Positions 58,501 through 64,000 of a stretch of DNA of 64,000 nt are shown here, in pieces. Position 1 is the stretch's first letter. The number at the start of each line of letters is the position of its first letter. Source of the DNA: Syngnathus acus. Its lineage: Eukaryota; Chordata; Actinopteri; Syngnathiformes; Syngnathidae. Below the pieces are notes generated by a model, which ran no database searches, had not been told where the DNA came from, and worked only from the letters and a program-made list of their open reading frames with translations. A program made the translations under genes and the position numbers. Location of the stretch: contig NW_023590225.1 in the NCBI RefSeq assembly GCF_901709675.1, forward strand, positions 1-64,000, given 5' to 3'.

Positions 58501-59720
58501 GACGTGAGGCGACCGGGCGCGGACGCTAACTCACGCCCGGCAAGAGCGCTCGGAAGGCGGATAGGCTTTCACGGAAGCCCCGCCTTTAGGTCCGCGGGCC
58601 AAATAGGGTTCCATAAGGGACCGGGCGCGGACGCTAACCCACGCCAGGCATGAGAGCTCGGAAGGCGGATAGGCTTTCACGGAGATCCCGCATGCCGGTC
58701 CGCGAGCCAAATAGGGTCCCAAAAAGTACCGGGCGCGGTCTCTTACTCACGCCCGGCAGGAGTGCTCGGAGGGCGGATAGGCATTCACGGACGTACCGCC
58801 AGCCGGTCCGCGGGCCAATTAGGGTCCCATAAGGGACCGGGCGCGGTCTCTAACTCACGCCCGGCAGGAGTGCTCGGAGGGCGGATAGGCATTCACGGAG
58901 ATACCGCCAGCCGGTCCGCGGGCCAATTAGGGTCCCGTAAGGGACCGGGCGCGGTCTCTAACTCAGGCCCGGCAGGAGTGCTCGGAGAGCGGATAGGCAT
59001 TCACGGAGGTACCGCCAGCCGGTCTGCGGGCCATTTAGGGTCCCATAAGGGACCGGGCGCGGTCTCTAACTCAGGCCCGGCAGGAGTGCTCGGTGGGCGG
59101 ATAGGCATTCACGGAGGTACCGCCAGCCGGTCTGCGGGCCATTTAGGGTCCCGTAAGGGACCGGGCGCGGTCTCTAACTCAGGCCCGGCAGGAGTGCTCG
59201 GAGGGCGGATAGGCATTCACGGAGGTACCGCCAGCAGGTCCGCAGGCCATTTAGGGTCCCATAAGGGACCGGGCGCGGTCTCTAACTCACGCCCGGCAGG
59301 AGTGCTCGGAGGGCGGATAGGCTTTCACGGAAGTACCGCCAGCCGGTCCGCGGGCCATTTAGGGTCCCATAAGTGACCGGGCGCGGTCTCGAACTCACGC
59401 CCGGCAGGAGTGCTCGGAGGGCGGATAGGCTTTCACGGTGGTACCGCCAGCTGGTCCGCGGGCCATTTAGGGTCCCATAAGTGACCGGGCGCGGTCTCTA
59501 ACTCAGGCCCGGCAGGAGTGCTCGGAGGGCGGATAGGCATTCACGGAGGTACCGCCAGCCGGTCCGCGGGCCAATTAGGGTCCCATAAGTGACCGGGCGC
59601 GGTCTCTAACCCACGCCCGGCAGGAGTGCTCGGAGGGCGGACAGGCTTTCACGGAGCTCCCGCCAGCCGGTCCGCGGGCCAAATAGGGTCCCATAAGGGA
59701 CCGGGGGCGGACGCTAAACC
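58501..59720. repeat. GC-rich 108-bp satellite, block 2
   Basis: About eleven units. 108 is a multiple of three, which leaves a fortuitous open frame through the block. It ends in the same GGACGCTAAACCACGCACTC junction as block 1. Confidence 0.92.
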
Positions 59721-59790
59721 ACGCACTCAACTCGGCACTCTGAAGCACCCAAGAGCGCTTTTTACTAGAAAACGTGCTCAGCTCGTCGAG
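59721..59790. repeat. Partial 187-bp satellite unit
   Basis: Satellite resumes for ~70 bp and breaks at CTCGTCGAG, where the second LINE begins. Confidence 0.85.
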
Positions 59791-61900
59791 CACTAACCCA
59801 AGATGGCGGCGCCCCAGTTGGCCGCGGCCGCTACGCGTCTCAGCAATCGACGAGGATATTCACAAAATATGTCGCCTAGGACACTACAAACAACACAAAG
59901 TTTAGTTTATCCATCCAGTAGAGTAGTGTACGATCGCCAGCGCCTGCTGGAGGTACGGTCATCGAGTGTTTTCGGACTCGTAGCCACAACTACCCTAGTC
60001 TGTTTGCGTAGCCTCGGAGTGCTTAGGGCGCTAGCCCCAGGAGCTCACGACGCAGCGGGCTCGCCGGGCAGCACACGCCGGAGGAGGAGTAAGCGTAGGC
60101 GGTGTGACCGGCGGCGAAAGCGCGGCTGTCGAGGTGGGCTAACGGCTAAGCTGAGAGCTAACCCCTACAAACCGCCGCTTCCATCCATCTTCCTCTCCAA
60201 CGTCCGCTCACTGGATAATAAAATGGACCATCTAAAACTGGAACTCTCTTCAAAGAGGGAAGTTAGAAACTGCTGCGCTCTCATCCTGACGGAGACATGG
60301 CTGAACTCATCAATGCCGGACAACGCCGTTAGCCTGGAGGGGCTCGCTACATTCCGCGCCGACAGAAACAGCGAGCTAAGCGGTAAATCCCGAGGAGGTG
60401 GGCTGTGTGTCTACATCAACAACAACTGGTGCAAAAATGCTAGATCTGTCGCCAGCTTCTGCTCTCCGGACATCGAGCTTTTGACTGTCAACTGCAGACC
60501 CTTCTACCTGCCCAGAGAGTTTACTGTTGTTAGCATCACGGCTGTGTACGTGCCTCCTAGCGCTAACACTAAAGAGGCCATGAGGGTTCTCTATCGGACA
60601 ATCAGTGAGCTGCAATCCACGCACACAGAGGGGGTTTTCATCATTGCTGGGGACTTCAACCAGGCTAGCATGAAGACTATTCTCCCTCATTTTTACCAAC
60701 ACGTGGATTTTCCAACTCGGGGAGAGAACACTCTGGACTTGGTTTACACAAATATAAAGGATGCATTCAGAGCAGCCCCCCGCCCCCACCTCGGCTCTTC
60801 AGACCACCTATCTGTTATGCTAACCCCTGCATACAGGCCCCTGCTGATCAGAGCAAAACCCACAGTGAAGCAGGTGAGGGTGTGGTCTGAGGGGGCCATG
60901 GAGGCACTCCAGGACTGCTTTGAGTGCTCTGACTGGGACATGTTCAAATCAGCAGCAACATATGACAATCAGATCAACATTGATGAGTACGCCATGACTG
61001 TGTCAGCCTACATCAACAAATGCTCCGAGGACGTCAGCACCACTAAGAACATCATCACCCGAGCCAACCAACGACCCTGGATGACTGAGGATGTACGTCA
61101 TATGCTACGAGCACGGAACTCAGCCTTCAAGTCTGGCGACAAGGAGGCACTGAGGACAGCGAGAGCCAACTTGAACCGTGCCATCAGGCTAGCGAAGCGA
61201 AGCCACAGTCGGAAAATTCAGGATTTTTTCCACGACGCCAATAACACCAGGAGTATGTGGCAAGGCATACGGGCGATCACGGACTACAACTCACCCTCCC
61301 CCCCGGTGGGTGAGGTTGATGCTGACTTCCTAAATGGTCTAAATAACTTCTTTGGGCGTTTTGAGGCACTAAACAGCACTCCGGCAGTTAAAACTGTTCC
61401 CCACCAGGAAGAGGAGGTCCTCTGCCTTGACTCAGCCGACGTGTGGAAGACTCTGAGAAGAGTCAACCCACGTAAGGCCCCAGGCCCCGACAACATACCT
61501 GGGCGGGTGTTCAAGGAATGTGCAGGCCAGCTGGCTGGTGTCATCACAGACATTTTTAACATCTCGCTGGACCAAGCCAAAGTGCCAGTGTGCTTCAAGG
61601 CTGCCTCCATCATTCCGGTGCCGAAGAAACCTCAAATCACCTCATGGAATGACTACAGACCTGTGGCACTGACTCCCATCATGATGAAGTGCTTCGAAAG
61701 GCTGCTCAAAGATCACATCGTCTCCAGACTCCCCCCAACATTCGATCCGTTCCAGTTTGCCTACCGGCAGAACCGCTCCACTGAGGATGCCATCTCCTCC
61801 GTTCTTCACCTGAGCCTGGCTCACCTGGAGGAGAGGAACACCCACGTGCGGTTGCTGTTCCTGGACTTCAGCTCAGCGTTTAACACCATCATTCCACAAC
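59791..61900 (+). mobile_element. LINE of the same L2/jockey-type group, 3' part lost in assembly gap
   Basis: 5' end CACTAACCCAAGATGGCGGCG, again starting with an AAGATGGCGGCG-type leader like the first LINE. Inserted in satellite. The 3' end is hidden by the gap, so neither tail nor target duplication can be read. Confidence 0.88.
59803..61900 (+). CDS. LINE endonuclease/reverse transcriptase, 3' incomplete
   Basis: About 699 residues are visible from ATG 59,803. A basic stretch (residues ~91-110) precedes an apurinic-type endonuclease with SNVRSLDNKMD (Asn133), LTETWL (Glu164), GDFN (283-286) and SDH (333-335). The RT begins with RKAPGPDNIPGR, then YRPVALTP, FQFAYRQNRSTEDA and motif A DFSSAFNT, at which point the sequence becomes N. 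No stop or shift is seen, so the copy may be intact in the real genome. The protein is clearly homologous to the minus-strand LINE at 22-25 kb but diverged from it. Confidence 0.88.
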
Positions 61901-62400
61901 NNNNNNNNNNNNNNNNNNNNNNNNNNNNNNNNNNNNNNNNNNNNNNNNNNNNNNNNNNNNNNNNNNNNNNNNNNNNNNNNNNNNNNNNNNNNNNNNNNNN
62001 NNNNNNNNNNNNNNNNNNNNNNNNNNNNNNNNNNNNNNNNNNNNNNNNNNNNNNNNNNNNNNNNNNNNNNNNNNNNNNNNNNNNNNNNNNNNNNNNNNNN
62101 NNNNNNNNNNNNNNNNNNNNNNNNNNNNNNNNNNNNNNNNNNNNNNNNNNNNNNNNNNNNNNNNNNNNNNNNNNNNNNNNNNNNNNNNNNNNNNNNNNNN
62201 NNNNNNNNNNNNNNNNNNNNNNNNNNNNNNNNNNNNNNNNNNNNNNNNNNNNNNNNNNNNNNNNNNNNNNNNNNNNNNNNNNNNNNNNNNNNNNNNNNNN
62301 NNNNNNNNNNNNNNNNNNNNNNNNNNNNNNNNNNNNNNNNNNNNNNNNNNNNNNNNNNNNNNNNNNNNNNNNNNNNNNNNNNNNNNNNNNNNNNNNNNNN
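61901..62400. other. Assembly gap (500 N)
   Basis: Exactly 500 N, the usual placeholder for unknown size. The left edge is LINE coding sequence. The right edge is PLE 3' UTR, so the two sides need not be neighbours at this distance. Confidence 0.98.
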
Positions 62401-63098
62401 GTAAGGTTACTCCGATTCTTTGAGAGAAACTTCTTTGATGACATAAAATGTATTAAGAGTGGAAATAATACCTTAAAGGTCATTAGCACAGGTAGGCCAC
62501 ATAGAGTCCAATTTGCATTTATAATAATAAAGGTGGTCCCCCAATAAAACTGAAATGAAGCAAAACAACATTAAGAGGAAAACAACATTAAATGGAATAC
62601 AAAGGTGGTTCATGTACATTTAATAGTTGAACAAATCGGTACAACAAAAGGACTAGAAGACTGACCAATTGATCTACTCTGTCTGCGTTAAAGCTGGAGA
62701 GTTGACTGGACAAGCTACTGGAATTTCAATTGACGAAGTAGACACGCTCCGGGGCTTGATCGACCCCGGCGGGGCCTCCCTTGGGCGAGGGTGTCTGGTG
62801 ATAATGGCCGAAACACTCTAAGACCCCAAGGTCCACTACTGATGAGGTGTCTACCAAATTTTGACATCCAAATTACCTACAACAAGGACCCTTTTTAAAC
62901 AAAACAGTTTTTTTAACAAAAATAGATTTATAAAAAAATATATTAGTTCAAACACAACTAAAGGTTAATGGACACAATTAATAAAAGGGTGGTCTTGTAT
63001 TGAAGATAAGGTTAGTCTTGTAGGTCTGTACTTTTCGGTAGCTTTTCACTGTTTTTCCGTATTGCTGGTTAGGGACCTGGTTGGCGCCTCGGCTGCCC
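62401..63098 (+). mobile_element. PLE 3' end after the gap
   Basis: Begins at GTAAGGTTACTCCG, within the 3' UTR of the tandem-copy subtype, contains the folded module, and breaks inside the 3' pseudo-LTR module at CTCGGCTGCCC, where telomere-like repeat takes over. Confidence 0.85.
62738..62854 (+). ncRNA. Folded RNA module in the PLE 3' end after the gap
   Basis: Same 117-nt module, of the tandem-copy subtype (ACGCTCC). Confidence 0.55.
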
Positions 63099-63188
63099 CT
63101 AACCCCTAACCCTAAACCCTAACCCTAACCTTAACCCTAACCTTAACCTTTGACCCCTGACCCCTAACCCTGACCCTAACCCTAACCT
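63095..63188 (+). repeat. Degenerate telomere-like repeat
   Basis: CCCTAACCCCTAACCCTAAACC-type repeat, only ~95 bp, between a PLE 3' end and the next pseudo-LTR. Confidence 0.88.
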
Positions 63189-63785
63189 TAATCTCTAAGG
63201 AAAACAGTTGGTTAAATATAAAAACAAAACATTAGGTCAAGAATAATGCAAAGTGAATAGGCATAATGTAATCCAAGGTTGGAAGGGTAGGTGAGTTTCT
63301 CTCAATTTTCTCTCTCCACTTTTTTTCCATCTTGCTGGCCGAAGACCTGGGTAGCGCCTCAGCTACTCGGGGGAGGTTCTGGTTGAGGTGCAGTCTCGCT
63401 TCGCCGGCCTTCGTACCCACTCCAAAATTTATGCGACTCTGGTACGGTGAGGTTTACTGACGGAGACATGCGTCGGCCTGTGCCCTCCGCTGCCTTCTAT
63501 CTAACCAACTGGGTCGGCGGACCCTTTGGGGAATGTGTAGCGAGATAACCTTAAAAACCTAACTCGCCCGAGCCTATCGGACATCCCAGTATTACCTTAA
63601 GCCAAATTATCGGGTCGCATACTTTTCTTATTTTCCCATTTTCCTTTCTACATATGTTTTCTCTTCCCCTCATCTCTCCTCCCCTTTTCTGTCCTAGGGG
63701 GGGAGAGGTATGAGACCATGTGTCGGGTCAGAAAACTCGGGGTTTTGGTTGAGATGCAGTCACATTTCCCATTACTTATCCGTGG

Positions 63786-63857
63786 TCTCTCTCTCTCTCT
63801 CTCGCGCTCGCGCTCTCTCTCGCGCTCGCGCTCTCTCTCGCACTCTCTCTCTCTCTC
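63786..63857. repeat. CT-rich microsatellite with CG interruptions
   Basis: (CT)n broken by regular GCGCTCGCGCT blocks, expanded from the TCTCTCTC of the 5' UTR of other PLE copies. Confidence 0.9.
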
Positions 63858-63913
63858 CATCTTCCAAAATAACTTCCCTAATTTTTATTTTCTTGCTATG
63901 GACTAGAATAAAA

Positions 63914-64000
63914 ATGGCGCAGAGAGGCAACTTTTCCAACCTGGTTAGGGCCATCTTCAACCTCTACATAAGGCAGTGGAATGCTTGCAATCTACCTGAA
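63914..64000 (+). CDS. PLE ORF1, N-terminal 29 codons
   Basis: ATG in AAAAATGGCGCAG opens a frame reading MAQRGNFSNLVRAIFNLY to the last base. It is the intact counterpart of the remnants in the tandem copies, where this ATG is AGG. It supports 39,214 as the true start of ORF1 in the near full-length element. Confidence 0.75.
   Translation, partial: MAQRGNFSNLVRAIFNLYIRQWNACNLPE

Larger units (their letters stand above)
63189..64000 (+). mobile_element. PLE 5' end running off the window
   Basis: Pseudo-LTR 63,189-63,564 of the diverged subtype, then a 5' UTR with a single copy of the ~158-bp repeat that is doubled in the other elements. A CT/CG microsatellite follows (63,786-63,857), then ORF1 with an intact ATG. 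Confidence 0.85.

Noticed and set aside
58762-59376. A 204-residue frame with a 36-residue repeat
   Set aside because: The 108-bp satellite period is a multiple of three, so one stop-free unit gives a long frame. There is no start context, other copies have shifts, and there is no known domain.
59803-62547. A 914-residue protein through the N gap
   Set aside because: The part after 61,900 is undefined N and then PLE 3' UTR read in an arbitrary frame. Only ~699 residues are real.

Overview
This is a repeat-dense, subtelomere-like window of animal DNA, most likely from a teleost fish. The evidence is the vertebrate-type telomere hexamer (CCCTAA on the + strand), two LINEs of the L2/jockey-type group common in fish, and a fish-type SINE/LINE 3' tail. 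I see no host protein gene, tRNA or rRNA. Everything recognisable is a mobile element, a satellite or telomeric repeat.

Layout. (1) 1-10,640: nine complete and two truncated head-to-tail copies of a ~1.12-kb unit. Each complete unit carries a short (CCCTAA)n tract, a TATA box with an initiator-like site 30 bp downstream, and a hammerhead-ribozyme-like motif. (2) 10,641-11,569: the C-terminal part of a Penelope-like element (PLE) protein, joined at its 5' truncation point to (CCCTAA)n. (3) 11,767-12,931: a diverged sister of the 1.12-kb unit with its own hammerhead-like motif, again ending in telomeric repeat. (4) 13,273-36,838: five ~3.98-kb tandem copies of a non-autonomous PLE derivative and a solo pseudo-LTR. 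Copies are separated by degenerate telomeric repeat, and one is split by a 3.27-kb LINE. (5) 36,832-38,050: telomeric repeat, a piece of the 1.12-kb family, telomeric repeat, then a PLE 3' end. (6) 38,281-46,077: a near full-length PLE with two intact reading frames, ORF1 (SGNH-hydrolase-like C-terminus) and ORF2 (reverse transcriptase plus GIY-YIG endonuclease), linked by an ATGA stop-start. (7) 46,078-48,675: solo pseudo-LTRs and a 5'-truncated PLE, with telomeric junctions. (8) 48,740-59,790: alternating blocks of a 187/149-bp satellite and a GC-rich 108-bp satellite, interrupted by a probable solo LTR with a 4-bp target duplication. (9) 59,791-61,900: a second LINE cut by a 500-N assembly gap. 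(10) 62,401-64,000: another PLE 3' end, then a PLE 5' end whose ORF1 start codon is intact at the window edge.

How it fits together. Nearly all PLE-related copies lie in the same orientation as the CCCTAA strand. Their 5' truncations and 3' ends meet telomeric repeat. This is the geometry expected if element RNA is reverse-transcribed from the 3'-OH of the G-rich telomere strand and the end is then re-capped by telomerase, as proposed for telomeric PLEs of rotifers and other eukaryotes. The autonomous PLE could supply protein to the ORF-less tandem derivatives. Telomere attachment, ribozyme activity and re-initiation are inferences. The sequences, motifs and junctions are read directly.
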